A stretch of 64,000 nucleotides of DNA from Ocypus olens (Eukaryota > Arthropoda > Insecta > Coleoptera > Staphylinidae), in contig OU343061.1 of NCBI GenBank assembly GCA_910593695.2, positions 13,142,340 through 13,206,339 of the forward strand, written 5' to 3'. Positions 1 through 11,645 of the stretch are shown here, in pieces. Numbering within the stretch: the first letter of the stretch is position 1; each line of letters begins with the position of its first letter. The notes under the pieces are model-generated. The model made no database searches. It was not told the origin of the DNA and worked only from the letters and a program-made list of their open reading frames with translations. Both the position numbers and the translations under genes were made by a program.

Positions 1-165
1 ACGAAGATATAAAGAAAAAAAGAAAATCGAGGTTTTCAGATTTTTTAATATAACTCGAAAACAAAATATTTTACAAATTTTTAACGGATTATTAATCAGC
101 AAAAAATTCTGCAAAAGTGTCGAATTTAAACATACCTTCTATCTCTTCTATCTAGCGAGATCCCA
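1..165. mobile_element. Fragment of a TA-target MITE, cut by window start
   Basis: This stretch matches about 27430-27602, the interior and right shoulder of the complete MITE at 27368-27640. The shared text includes the run around GATATAAAGAAAAAA and ends at the shared AGCGAGATCCC. The outermost right terminus seen in the complete copy is missing, because different sequence follows GATCCC. It is therefore a truncated copy with no coding content. Confidence 0.7.
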
Positions 166-167
166 CA

Positions 168-337
168 TCAACTTAATTTTTTTAAATACGGACCTGGATT
201 TTTTATTACGTTTTTGTGTAGCTTTTCACCTCCAAAAACGAATGATGTGTCACACTTGTCACAAAATTGTTTATCATTGGAGGTATTTGAAGTTGTTTTT
301 AAATTGAAGAGTGGGGATTTTAGAACGAAATGTATAC
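168..337 (-). pseudogene. Short Cys/His ORF fragment, zinc-finger-like
   Basis: The minus strand reads openly through this stretch and continues into the inverted end of the neighbouring transposon, which cannot be genuine coding. The part outside the transposon contains FCDKCDTSFVFGGEKLHK, with a C-x2-C pair and a later histidine that loosely recall a zinc finger. The second histidine is not in the expected place. I do not recognise a family. It may be chance, or a scrap of a transposon protein broken when the element at 338 inserted. Confidence 0.2.
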
Positions 338-3300
338 TAGGGTGAGTGGATCTCATAGAGGGGAAAAATGTCGGAATCTTGTACGTCTGGACCCCATAAA
401 ACGATTCCCCTTTCCAGATATTGAGATATCCCAAATTTGAGCTCGATTAAACGACGTTAACCAGTGCCGCTCATCGCTCAAAGTTTGAAAAAATTCAAAT
501 TTTTGGCCAATAAGCTGACATATGGAGCCATAACTCCAGAACGGTAAATAATAGAAACACGCTTAATATCTCAAAAGAAAGCTAATGTTGTTCTTCAAAA
601 TTTATATTCTATACATAATTGTTGTTATTTTAAGCAGAGTTACAACAGCCTTTGACCAGAAAAACGTGACCTGGTACCAGTAGGAGCCAGTTTGGGAGTA
701 TTTTAAGAATTTACGGGTTTTTACATAATGTGTTTTGGAATTAACATTTTTTTGTTAAAAAGTATTTTGGAACTCTATTTTCAAACATAAAGAGCCTTTT
801 ATTCAAATTCAATATTTTATTATATGGGGATTACCTGACTAGTTTACCAAAGAAAGACCCGTTTGACTGGTAAAAAGGACGGTGCATCTAATTTCTATTT
901 TAGGGATGGTGATTTTGCTTTAGCGTACAACCAACCTTTTATTTATTCAGTTTAGTTTCTTAAGTGCTTTTGAGCTGGTTAGATCAAACAATTATCTAGT
1001 GAAGATATTTTAACGTTTTTTTTTAATTTTCCAAGTGTGTGTGTTATTGTTTTTATAAGTATTATGATATTATTTTAAAAGACATTTGAAAATTTGTTAT
1101 TGAAATTAAAGTTTGTAATATATTTTGTTTCATTTTTCAAGTTAACTGTTATTTACCTATTGGACTCTGAAATGGCATCCACATCAGGTGTACAAAGCCG
1201 GACCAAGGATAAAATATTTCTTGTGGGCTATCCCATTCACCAGATCACCGGTTGTAAACTACCCTCAAATCATCAAGTTTTGTGTGCTTTATTTTATAAT
1301 TTACGTACTGTGAAATTAACTGTAAGAGAATCTGTTCATTTTTTGGGAGAAAGCTCGAATCCCGATTAAACATGAGCAAGATCCAATTACTAAGCTGGAA
1401 AATCTTCACGCCGAGTGGAGAACTCTTCAAAAAGACCGGAAGAAAACATAGGAAATGGCCAAGAACAAATTTAAACAGTTTGTTGAAAAGTTGGATGATC
1501 TCTTTGATATTGCTCAACAAGATGCCTTGGCTCTGATGAAATCGGAAGAAGATAAGGCGTTTCTCGTGAAACAGAGGCAGAAGGGCCACCCAGGTTCCAT
1601 GGAGTGGATCTCAAGTTGTCTCGAGCTGAAGAAATCAAGGCGCAAAAGGAGGAACTTGCAAAAATGAACCGACAAATCCAAGAAGAAACTTTTGATATTG
1701 GTGAGTTTTTTTATTATTATTATTCTAAAAAATAGATAAACAAATAAGTAAATAGTTTCATTATAAATGAAAGAAAATTGTACATGAGAGCATCATTTGG
1801 CATCTTTATGAGTGAGTTTACATTTTTTAAATAATACCTATTGATAATTAGAAGTACGCAATTTAGAACCTATGTATTATTACTATTCTGCTAAAACGAC
1901 AAGTTTTTATAATCTTTTTTTCCTCTTTAATTTGTTGCTTCTTAGAGACGGATGATGAAGACAAGTTCGAAGAAGGAGAAAAAGAATAAGACACTGAAGA
2001 GGACAGCATCTACCAGGAACTTAAGAGCTTGGAGGAAATGGACATCCCTGAAGAAGCTGCAGAAGATCCAGGACCATCTGAGAGCAAGATGAAAGTTTCA
2101 TTTGCAAGGGGCGTCAAAGAGATTTTAAACATGAAATTGTCCATTTTGTTAGATCGATGTAAGGTATCCGACAGAAATGCCACGAAAATTTTAATAGCTA
2201 CTCTAGAAGCACTAAACCTTGACCCTCTTGAGTACAAAGTCTCGAAAACTTTATTACATTCTAGAAGGCAAATGTTCAGAGAACAATATACTAAAAAAAA
2301 TTTAGATAAAGTAAACATTCCTGAAAAAGAGCCCGTAGTTGTCCATTGGAACGGTAAACTTTTACCGGGTGTTTTAGAAAATGAATATGAGCGAATAGCT
2401 ATTGCTATATTATATGGCGAAAAGGAACAGCTGCTGGGAGTTCCTGTAACAGCAAACAGCTCTGGAGAGGAGCAAGCCGTAGCCGTAGCCGTATATGAAT
2501 GCCTACAGGAATGGGGTCTTCCCAACACCGTCAAGGCGATGTGCTTCGACACTACAGCATCCAACACGGGAAGACTCAAAGGAGCATGCATCATATTGGA
2601 GCAAATGTTAGGAAGAGAATTGGTATACCTAGCTTGCCGTCACCATATCTTGGAAATTCTGTTAAGAGGCGTATTCGACACAAAAATGGGATCAACCACT
2701 GGACCTCATCCAGACATTTTCAAGAGATTCCTCACTGCGTGGCCCAAGATAGATAAAGGAAAATACGACACAGGTATCAGTGCAATCTAATGCAAAAGCA
2801 GCTAACTCCAGAAGGAATTGCAAATGTTACTGCTGAATTCGAGACCAAATTAACTGAGATGACTACAAGGAGCTGTTGCAGTTGGTTCTCGTATTTGTTG
2901 GATCACTAGACGGCAATGTTGTGGGTTTAAGAACTCCAGGAGCCATTCATCACGCTAGGTGGATGGCAAAGGCTATTTACTGCTTAAAAATGTTCATTTT
3001 TCGTCGTCAATTTAAGATTTCTAAAGAAGAAGAAAGTTCTGTGCGTGCCATTTCTGTTTTCCTAGTTAAAATTTATTGTAAAGCTTGGTTCAATGCTCCA
3101 AAAGCTAATCTTGCACCAAAGCAAGATTTAGGTATTTTGCATAGTCTGTTAGAGTAAAGAATGTGACATCGAAATATCAAAAATAGCCCTGACCAAATTT
3201 TCGAATCATTTGTGGTATTTGAATGCAGAGTTGGTGGGATTATCGTTTTTTGATCCCACCATTACAGACGATGAAAAGTTGTTAATGGCTAATAAATTGC

Positions 3301-4254
3301 TCAGTAGCACAGATGAACCATCAGAGCACGCTAGGGTTGTAAATCGAAAAGTTAGGAAAGAAAAATGAAAAGAGGTAGTTGATGGAGGATTGGTAAATTT
3401 ACTTACCAAAGAAACGTTTACATTCTTTGATCGATTTAATATAAAAACAGATTTCCTAAGACAACATCCAAACACCTGGCCTCAAAATAATGACTTCCAA
3501 GAAGGATTGAAAATTGTCAAAATATTAAAAGTAGTTAATGATATGGCTGAGCGTGGTGCTAAATTAATAACCGACTTTAACGACCTTCTGACAAAAGATG
3601 AAGACCAAAAGCAATATGTCCTGCAAGTTGTAACCAAATGCCGAGCATTATATCCTGACGTTTCAAAAACTACTTTAACAAAAGCTCTAGAATAGATTAG
3701 ATAACTATGTAAAATTGTCAACGCATGTAGGTACTACGTCTGTATCTTTTCTGTGTCTGTTTTGTATGTATTATATATCTGATTTTTATATTTTAAAATA
3801 AAAAATGTCATTAGACTTATCAGTATTACTTATTTTTTTATTATATTTCTACTTTAAACTCAAAAATATACCAAAAAAAGCAAGAAAATAACAAAATATA
3901 CGAAGTATGCTCTTAGTAGTACCAGGTCACGTTTTTGGGACTAAAGGCTGTTGTAACTCGGTTTGACTTAAAATAACAACAATTATGTATAGAATATAAA
4001 TTTTGAAGAACAACATTAGCTTTCTTTTGAGATATTAAGCGTGTTTTTATTTTTTACCTTTCTGGAGTTATGGCTCCATATGTCAGCTTTTTGGCCAAAA
4101 ATTTGGATTATTTCAAACTTTGAGCGCCGAGCGGCACGGGTTAACGTCGTTTAATCGAGCTCAAATTTCGGCTATCTCGATATCTGGAGAGGGTAATCGT
4201 TTTGCGGGGTCCAGACGACCAAAATTTCGACATCGATTTTTTGCGGTCACCCTA
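338..4254 (+). mobile_element. 3.9-kb DNA transposon, ~340-bp inverted ends, 8-bp TSD
   Basis: The element starts TAGGGTGA and ends TCACCCTA. It is flanked by a perfect 8-bp duplication, ATGTATAC, at 330-337 and 4255-4262. The left end (338-677) and right end (3919-4254) are imperfect inverted repeats over about 340 bp, unusually long. An 8-bp duplication and a TAGGG tip fit the hAT superfamily, but the encoded protein lacks the usual hAT C-terminal domain, so the class stays open. The interior holds one decayed transposase gene on the + strand. The exact duplication suggests a fairly recent insertion, although the two arms have already diverged. Confidence 0.88.
1172..3695 (+). pseudogene. 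Decayed, intron-containing transposase of an uncharacterised RNase H-like family
   Basis: The first exon starts at ATG 1172 (MASTSGVQSR). It runs through at least two frame shifts to a splice donor GTGAGT at 1701. An intron follows to the AG at 1944-1945, and the frame resumes at 1946 with an acidic stretch. Exon 2 carries FDTTASNTG, where the Asp is a likely second catalytic residue, followed by ACRHHILE, like the C/D-x2-H motif of hAT-type transposases. Near the end are LLTKETFTFFDRF and VVNDMAERGAKLI followed by a DEDQKQ block. There is a stop near 1988 and frame breaks near 2790 and 3157. I recall relatives of the C-terminal block as unnamed transposon proteins in insects and cnidarians, but cannot name the superfamily. 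The gene cannot make an intact protein. Confidence 0.75.
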
Positions 4255-4262
4255 ATGTATAC

Positions 4263-4440
4263 CCATAAATTGAAAATAATAAAACAAACATAATCCAAAA
4301 AGATATTTCTAGACATTGTTGATTAATTACAAACGTTAATTAGTAGTAATTGATGTACGAGAATAATTGGTGTTTAATGAATAATTCAGTATTAAATAAA
4401 TCGATTTATTTATAAAAAAATAAATCCTTTATTTCTTTTA
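4263..4440. repeat. ~175-bp segment shared with 24884-25035
   Basis: The run beginning TTGAAAATAATAAAACAA, with ATTGTTGATTAATTACAAA and GAATAATTCAGTAT later, recurs in the same order and orientation at 24884-25035 with scattered changes. There it lies directly beside a candidate minus-strand microexon. Here the equivalent neighbour is the transposon at 338-4254, and the matching AG splice acceptor is lost. The pair could be an old segmental duplication or an unrecognised dispersed repeat. Confidence 0.6.
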
Positions 4441-5342
4441 TACAAATATGTACATCAAATATTAAATTTTTAAAAACACGAAGGTAAGAAAATAAGAGGG
4501 GTTTGTCGTAGATATTATTACGATGACACTGATTGTTCTTCTACCTATTGCATTTGCTTTTACACAAGTAGAATAGTTTATTTCGTGTTTTAACACAAGG
4601 TTTTACACAATTCAATGTACAATAAAAATAATAAGACTGTTGGATTTGATGTAGGGATGAAATATTGAATATGTAATATTTTTATTTTGTATTATATAAA
4701 ATGTAGTTTTGGAAATAAATGAATAAATATATAAAAAATAAACTAAGATAAACCTAAAACAGACGTTCCCAATCTGTGGTACGCGACCAGTACCGGCTCG
4801 CAAATGTCTAGCTACCAGTACACGATAAGTGTATGAAATAATAATGATAACAATATTTTTGAGAGGAACAAGCGATGAAAAATTGACATCACTTCAGAAT
4901 TTGTGATTTTCTTTTTGGACTCGATTTTTCACCTACTGGTACTCCACTATATTGTCTACTACATACCGGTACAGCATCTTAAAAGGAGTACGAGTCTCTA
5001 AAGCAAAATTTCCCAAAGTATTCCGCTCCTTTTCAATATTAACATAAATTCCGCATTATTGAAATTTCCAAACGAGATAATTTTTGGAGAAGTACAGCTG
5101 CCACGCACCCTACCCCCACCAGCACCACCCGCAACCCGGAGAAGAGTAGGGCGTGGACCCCGTAAAAGGCCATGGAGCCAGTGTTGCCAACCTGTGTTTA
5201 GTAATTGTCGGTCTAAATTCCAACGAAATGTCGGTAGATGTCGTTAGTTTTTAAAATAGACGGATATGGTATGGTACCGATGGGACCTGCGCTTGCACAG
5301 AGAACGAAGGGATTCACGGACTTACGGATTTTTTTTCAATTG
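4441..5342. other. AT-rich intergenic stretch, no gene seen
   Basis: No supported coding region. Around 4758 the text TTCCCAATCTGTGGTACGCG resembles the tip of hAT-type MITEs, but I could not find a convincing opposite end. A GC-richer island at 5095-5180 contains short Pro/Arg codon runs without a start context or homology I recognise. Confidence 0.5.
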
Positions 5343-5350
5343 GTGATGAG

Positions 5351-7621
5351 TAGAGAGAGGATTTTATGCATTGTAAAATGCTGAAATATGTGCATATATA
5401 TGCATTTAAACCCCGAAAATATGCAACAAATATGCATTATTATATGCAAATAAGCAAGCAATAAATTAAAATATGTCATTAAAAAAATACCTAAGTACAT
5501 TTTTAAGAAAAACATTTTTTTATTAATCTTAATAATTTGTCATACTTGTTGTAATTAGTAGTCTTATTAATAAGACTATAGTTAACAAATCACTTTTTGA
5601 AACAACCACTTTCCTGCCGATGCCACGACGAATATTGATTTATACAAAAATCGCAAATTATATTTTGCGAAAATTTGGTTTTCTTCAAATTTCTTTTTAT
5701 GGAAAGACCTGATAAATATGAGAATTTCCTGGACGTCCTGAACTATTTCTTTCTCGTTCTACCTCTGCTGCGTTACGCATATTTCAAACTAAACCGACAA
5801 AAATATGTGAACTTTCTATGTTTCCTATTTTTTTTTTCCTTTTCCAACGTCCAATTATACGAAGTTTGAAAATCCAAATTTTTAAAAATTCACAAATTGT
5901 TTAAAAATAAATGGATTTTTAAAAAGAGTGATATTTTCAAAATTAGGTATAATTTTTGTTTTCTTTTTCCTACACGTTCCTACCTTTTCTCTTTCGATAT
6001 CCGAATGTTCCTCGTCTGGAAAATCAAACATTTGAAACGTCAGCAACTCGTTTGAAAATTGGTGAATTTTTAAACACCAAAGGTATTTTAGAAGAGCGAG
6101 AATAATTTTTGAAAAAAAAACATTTTTACACGTTTCCAATTTTTTTGGCCGAATCTCGTAAATCAAAAGTTTCAAAAATCTCTTGAAAAGTTTCAACAAG
6201 TATAGTAAGACTTAATTTTGCTTGCAGAGTTACGAACAGGTTGAATATTTATATATCCAGGCTAAATTTTGTTTTTTTGATTTAAGTATTATTTGTTCGA
6301 AAATTGAAAATTAAAAAAAAAAATAATTCGTTTAAAAACAAGTGGATTAAACCGAACTTTTTGAGAAAAGTGATATTTTCTTTAATTTTTGTGTAACTGT
6401 TTCTACACATTTCTTATTATTTCTCTTTGAATGTCCAAATGTTAGACAACTCGAAAATCAACAACATTTGAAACATCTGCAACTCGCTTAAAAATTGGTG
6501 AATTTTCAAACGCCAAAGGTATTTAGAAGAGCGAGAATAATTTTTAAAAAGAAAAACATTTTTACACGTTTTCAATTTTTTGTCCGTAATGTCGTTTCAG
6601 AAATCAAAATCTTCAAAACTCTGTAACTATCTTGAGAAGAGGTGTATTTTCAAAACCCCAACTCATTTTAGAAGAATATCGGTTTTTTAATTAGATTTGG
6701 TTTCCTTTTTTTTCTTTTTATTTTTCTTTTCCAACGTTCTAGTACTAGTTATCAAACATTTCAAAAATTTGTAACTCGTTTAAGAATAAATAGATTTTCT
6801 AAACCAAAGTTTTTTTTAGATGAGTAATGTTTTCTTAATTAGGTTTAATTTATGTAAAATTTTTTGTAAACGTTTCCTTTTTTATTTTCTTTTCCAACGT
6901 ATATTAGTTGTTCGCAAAACAAACATTTCAAAAATTTGTTACTCGTTTAAAAGTAAATGGATTTTCAAAAACCAAAGTTATTTTAGAAGAGTGCTATTTT
7001 TGTAATTAGGTTTAATTTATGTAAAATTTCTTCTACACGTTTCCTTTTTTTTTTCTTTTCTAACGACCAAGTATTAGTTCCAAAATCAAAACTTTAAAAA
7101 ATTTGTAACTCGTTAAAAATAAATGGCTTTTCAAAAACCAAAGTTGTTTTAGAAGAGTCAATTAGGTTTAATTTTTGCAATTTTTTTTCAATACGTTTCC
7201 TGTTATTTTCAATTTTTTTCATTTTCAAACGAAAATCAAAAATTTCAAACTCGCTTAAAAGCAAATAGATTTTCAAAAAAAGAAAAATGTTTGTTTAAAA
7301 GAGCGATATTTTCTTAATTAGGTTCAATTTATGTAAAATTCCAAATTCTAAATTCCAATGTCCAAGTATTAGTTGTTCGAAAATCAAAAATTTCAAAAAT
7401 TTATAACTCGTTTATCGCAGAACGAATTGGCAATTATTCTGATATTTAGCCGGTATTTCTTTGAATGACTAGATGGTTCATGCCCGAAATCTAAAATTGC
7501 ACCTGTTGCAATGTGCCGTGTAAGAAAATGTAAAATATGCATTAAAAGACGAAATGTGCGTTATAGGGGTAAATATGCAAAATATGCAAAAATATGCATT
7601 GTGCATAAAATCCTCTCTGTA
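5351..7621. mobile_element. Non-autonomous hAT-like element filled with tandem repeats
   Basis: The left end reads TAGAGAGAGGATTTTATGCA. The reverse complement of the right end reads TACAGAGAGGATTTTATGCA, giving a 20-bp inverted repeat with one mismatch. It is flanked by GTGATGAG (5343-5350) and GTGATAAG (7622-7629), an 8-bp target duplication with one change. Both ends then carry clusters of ATATGCA motifs, a possible subterminal transposase-binding array. No transposase remains. The interior is a degenerate tandem array, listed separately. Confidence 0.82.
5880..7430. repeat. Degenerate tandem array, ~140-170-bp units
   Basis: A phrase close to AACTCGTTTAAAAATAAATGG, then TTTTCAAAAACCAAAG, then TTTTAGAAGAG recurs near 6054, 6328, 6480, 6773, 6942, 7106, 7250 and 7407. 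Between these lie repeated AATTAGGTTTAATTT and CGTTTCCTTTT segments. Units are diverged and uneven in length, so the array is old. It fills most of the element at 5351-7621, and short ORFs across it have no coding meaning. Confidence 0.75.
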
Positions 7622-8180
7622 GTGATAAGTATGTGAAAGCAAATTCAAATTTTACCAATCAACATTTCCGGTTGATTTGTCAGTATGTCTGAGTCTTTGA
7701 CTATATACTATTGGACCGCTAGCGCCGCTTCATGTGTGTCTCCAAGCAACGGTAGCACGGCGGGACCCTAAATGGTTGCGGTATGTTACTAAATTGGTAG
7801 CTATTTTGTATCTATGACATATGACTCTATGAGCTCGCATTGCATATTGTGATACCCTGCAATTTATTCACACCTTTGAATATACAGTGTGGAAACTTTA
7901 ACTGGAATAAAATTCATAACTTCGATATAGGCGATTTTTGCAAAAAATCCCGAAACTCGCTAAGTATTGTTATTTCTTGCCCTCATTTCTATGTATATGC
8001 TGCTTGTTTATCTGTTCCCGGAAGAGCCCAGCCACCTCCGACTTTTTTTTCAAATGGAAAGGTATGTCAAGTAACACCTCGTTTGAAAGGTCTCTTCGCA
8101 AGCACACTATTTATTTCTTAAATATTTACAAATCCCACGTGATAAAAAAAAGAAAACCACTTTTATAACTTGAATACTAT

Positions 8181-8450
8181 TTAATGCAACAAATGTTCAA
8201 AATGGGCACCGTTTCTTTCTTGGCAAAGTGCAAATCGATGATAACATGCATCTCTAATGTTTTGTAACATTTCTGGTCTGACTTGCCGTATTTCATGCCT
8301 AATACGTTGCTTAAGGTCCTCAATGTCGTTTGGTTTGGTTACATAGATCTTACTCTTGAGATATCCCCACAAAAAAAAGTCAAGGGGACTAAGATCCGGA
8401 GGTCTGGCCGGCCATAAAAAACATACAACTTTACGCCGAAACATGTTCAA
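8181..8450 (-). pseudogene. C-terminal remnant of a Tc1/mariner transposase, DD41D-like
   Basis: The minus strand carries WPARPPDLSPLDFFLWGYLK, the region of the third catalytic Asp in mariner-type transposases, and runs to a natural end, GAHFEHLLH followed by a stop. The first two catalytic Asp residues and the DNA-binding domain are absent. Beyond the stop, 7884-8180 looks like the matching 3' non-coding end. The start of the fragment is set by lost homology and not by a true ATG. Confidence 0.8.
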
Positions 8451-8473
8451 CGTAAAAGTGGTTTTCTTTTTTT

Positions 8474-8730
8474 TTATCGCGCTAATAAGATTATCTCTGC
8501 CTCCACCCCATCGTTGTGTTCTTGTGCTGTTTCATAGCGACACCGACCCCATGAGCTAGCTGGAGGTCGACGAGGGCGGTTTTTCACATCCAGCGCTGCG
8601 ACCCCTCCGTGACACCGTATAAAAAAATAGGGGTTCCGCGAGATGGTTTGACAGCCATTACAATCACGTATTTTCCGAGCCCTGTGTGAAGACACGGGTA
8701 GTCTTTACACCACCTAACTTCTACGTGTTA
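8474..8730. other. GC-richer patch of unknown origin
   Basis: This 250-bp patch is clearly richer in G and C than its surroundings and contains CCCCATGAGCTAGCTGGAGG and CCCCTCCGTGACACCG. The minus strand is open for 73 codons, but the product is Arg-rich with no motif I recognise. It abuts the mariner relic. A SINE or a captured fragment are possibilities I cannot separate. Confidence 0.3.
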
Positions 8731-9004
8731 CATGGCTATGGTGAGGTAAAATTCTTGTGCGAGTTTTTGAAAGAAATATTGGCGCCTTTCAATGACCGCA
8801 AATTTTAATTAACAGAAAGAAGTCAAATTCCAAGCAAAAGATAAATTGGTAGTCTTATCTCGAAAACTATAATATTGCCGTTTAGCTGTAGAGCAAAATA
8901 ACTTTGACTTTTACTCAACACTGATTTTGTTAAAGAATCTGAAGTGGATTTCAATATAGAAGTCCGTAACGATATAAAAACACATCTGCCCAGTTTATTG
9001 GAAT

Positions 9005-9215
9005 TAGAGATGAGTAACTCCCGAGTGAGTCAACTCAGTGAAGCGAGTCAGTGAGTCGAATGACTCAATTGAAAATATGAAGTTCTTTTACAGCCCCGAC
9101 TTCGATTTTTAAAGAATTATAATGGTGAAATTGTAAATTTGCAATGGCGAAGTTATAAAGTGAGGATATTTTTTTGCTCTTTGGTTGGTTTGTAGACGTT
9201 GAGGTGACTCAGTGT
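9005..9215. promoter_or_regulatory. Cluster of TGAGTCA/TGACTCA palindromes
   Basis: Between 9010 and 9075 the text is a dense string of GAGTCA/TGACTC half-sites, including full TGAGTCA and TGACTCA heptamers. Another TGACTCA occurs near 9204. These match the AP-1 (Jun/Fos, CNC-Maf core) consensus. The leading ATTAGAGATGAGTAACTC also resembles the tip of a hAT-type MITE, so the repetition may simply be transposon end structure. Confidence 0.3.
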
Positions 9216-9447
9216 ATAGTTGGGTCGACTCTTTTGAATGAATCAGATCTTGAGATGTAATGAAGAAGATAAAGATTGATAAAGGATAACTTATAAAGAA
9301 TGAAAGCGAGGACTTTTTTTTGGTCTTCGCTTTATCCTATTCAATTTTGAAAAGCGAGGACATTTTTTTCTTGGTCTTTGCTTGTGACTCTTTGAAATGA
9401 TGAAATTAATCATCAGGTAATGATTGATTCATGGTGGAATTACCTTT

Positions 9448-10030
9448 TTTACTTTCTCCGTTACGAAGTACGAGAAAGTATTGTATCGTGAAAAATTTTT
9501 CAATTTTTTTTACGGAAATATCCGTTTTGGGGTCCCTAGATGCCATTTTAACAATTTCTGGAAAAAACAAATTGTGTCTGTGTGTGTGTGTCTGTGTGTT
9601 TGTGCGCGCTGTATCTCAAAAAGTAATCAAGCAATTGATATGAAACTTTGAACATAAAACTTATTTGACAATCCAATGAACTGGTAAAATTTTGTACACC
9701 GGAAGTAGGTACCTTAACCGTTTTTTTTGTTTTTTTCCAATATTGTTTTAAATATGAAAAATGTCACAAAAACATTAAAATAAATATTGAAAATATTGAA
9801 GACAACAAAGAAATGAACATCTTTTATTTGAAAATATTTATCATAAAATTATTGGTTTTAGAGAAAAAAAAATTAATTTATTTTTAATTTTTAGGTTATC
9901 ATTATGAATTGGTCACTTTATCTAAAAAAACTAATACAGAAATTAACATGAAACTTTGAAAATAAGTCTTATTTGATAATCCCAAGAAAAGAAAAGCTTT
10001 TGGTAAAATTTTGAGGTAAAAAATCGAAAA
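9448..10030 (+). mobile_element. Partial copies of the ~780-bp interspersed repeat (R780)
   Basis: The copy opens with TTTACTTTCTCCGTTACGAA and passes through GGGGTCCCTAGATGCCATTT and a GT microsatellite. It then has GCGCGCTGTATCTCAAAAA and GAAACTTTGAACATAA, and reaches the AACCGTTTTTT stretch. It stops near 9915, where a second shorter fragment restarts with AACTAATACAGAAATT. The same ordered blocks recur at least ten times in this window on both strands. No protein is encoded. Confidence 0.8.
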
Positions 10031-10677
10031 TTAATGTCAAAAACAAAGTTTTTCTTCGGTCGAAAACCAACTTCATGCGCTTGCGGTGCAGTTTAGAGTC
10101 TAAATTAGTAAATGGAGTGGTTTCGAATCTAATTATTACCTATTTATCATTGTAACAAGCATCTCGCAGTTTTACCCTCAAAAATCGATATTTTCAGAGG
10201 GCAATAACTCTACCGGTTTACCATCAAAATATGGTCCCAATGGAGTTTATCTAAAGGTTGAAGACCCATGAGTAATTTGTGACCAAAAAGTCGCACATAT
10301 AACATGTACAGTATGAGCTATTGGGTGAAATATGAAAAAACTACCAAAATGGCCATTTTTGAGGCATTTGTGCGAGCTGGGGGTAAACCCATGATCGAAA
10401 CCACGGTCGCTCCCTTACATAGAATCATAAAAACTATAATTTTTTCACTACCCGTCGCAAATCTAAAATTTTCGACCCACCCTAATAAATATATAATAAA
10501 CGAAAAATTTACTTATTTTTATCAAAAAAAACTCTTTTACGCTTTATAATAATACGATGAATAATACAAATCACTTAATTACATTTTCATTGTTAATCGC
10601 GTAAGTGTTTCCATTAAAAATATCCGTTTGCATATTCAATACATCACCTTGAAATATCATTTCGTATTTCCGGGAAG
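10031..10677. other. Upstream region of the secreted-protein gene
   Basis: No gene seen before the TATA box at 10678. The stretch 10140-10310 has the look of dispersed insect repeat DNA, but I found no second copy here. An open frame at 10304-10549 has no recognisable motif. Confidence 0.4.
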
Positions 10678-10685
10678 TATATAAA
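10678..10685 (+). promoter_or_regulatory. TATA box of the secreted-protein gene
   Basis: TATATAAA lies 38 bases upstream of the ATG at 10716. A start of transcription about 30 bases downstream would fall near TTCACA at 10708-10713, leaving a 5' leader of fewer than ten bases. That is very short, so either translation starts almost at the cap or the true promoter differs. The spacing otherwise matches insect core promoters. Confidence 0.55.
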
Positions 10686-10715
10686 GAAATGCAAAAACAA
10701 CGTATTCTTCACAAA

Positions 10716-10840
10716 ATGAAGCTCCTTCGCGTTCAAATATTATTCGTTTCTGCACTTTTGGTGGTTGGATTAACGAATATTGTAAAAGCAAACGATGAAG
10801 TGACATCAATAGTTCCACCTACACACAAAATGGATTTAAG
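10716..10840 (+). CDS. Small secreted protein, exon 1 (signal peptide)
   Basis: The ATG opens MKLLRVQILFVSALLVVG, a short basic start and a hydrophobic core of about 15 residues. Small residues then precede a likely cleavage after VKA near residue 25. The mature start reads NDEVTSIVPPTHKMDL. The exon ends TTAAG and is followed by a good donor, GTAATA, at 10841. Two bases of a codon carry over, and the acceptor at 17795 supplies the third, so the frame is kept exactly. The upstream TATA box and downstream exon support a real gene. I do not recognise the family. A small secreted or extracellular peptide is the most that can be inferred. Confidence 0.75.
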
Positions 10841-11359
10841 GTAATATTCAATTTCATATAATAAATATGAGTTTTAGTTTTATAAAAAAAGAGAATTGGA
10901 AACACACACTTGTTACAAATGCATTATATAAAATTATAAAAACGAAATATAGCTTTAATTAATTACAATACGTATTCAAACTGTTCGTAAACATACAAAA
11001 TTAATATAGGAAATATTTTACGTCATTTCAAATTAAGTATGTCATAATTACTTTTAAACAAATTGGGAATAACTTTATTCATAATTACTTTTGACTAAAA
11101 ACATTTTTATTTATTTATTTATTTTGATACATTTTGGTCTTCTAGGGACTATCTTCGATGATAAACATTTTAAATGCAATCCAATATTTCTTTAATTGAT
11201 TATTAAAAGCTCTATTTCTATAGAACTTTTATACATAAAATGTATCTCTCATCAGTATGTATAGATTCGCTTTCGACTTATTGACTTATTATTTGAATAT
11301 TTATATATTCCGGCTATATTAATAGTTGATTAATTTTATCTGAAATAAGTGATTCTTTA

Positions 11360-11382
11360 TAATAATAATAATAATAATAATA
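11360..11382. repeat. (AAT)n microsatellite, LINE tail
   Basis: About eight AAT units mark the 3' tail of the minus-strand LINE. Similar ATT/TTA runs occur near 30555, 47905 and 51340. Confidence 0.85.
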
Positions 11383-11645
11383 GATTTATTTCCCAACAGA
11401 CACTACATCTAATTACAGGGAAATGTTATCAGAAAATATAAGCAAGTACATATATATAAAACTACAAATAAAATTAAAAATTACAAATAATTACATTAGA
11501 AATTAATCATAATATAACTGAAACTAATATGATTATCAAAACGTAGCAAAAATAACAAAATTACAAAAGAATAAACGAAAAAAAAAATATATATATATAT
11601 AATTGCAATAGTGGTAACTGTACATATTTTTATTTTATACTACAA

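Noticed and set aside
8474..8695. 73-codon minus-strand frame
   Set aside because: GC-richer patch only; product shows no recognisable domain.
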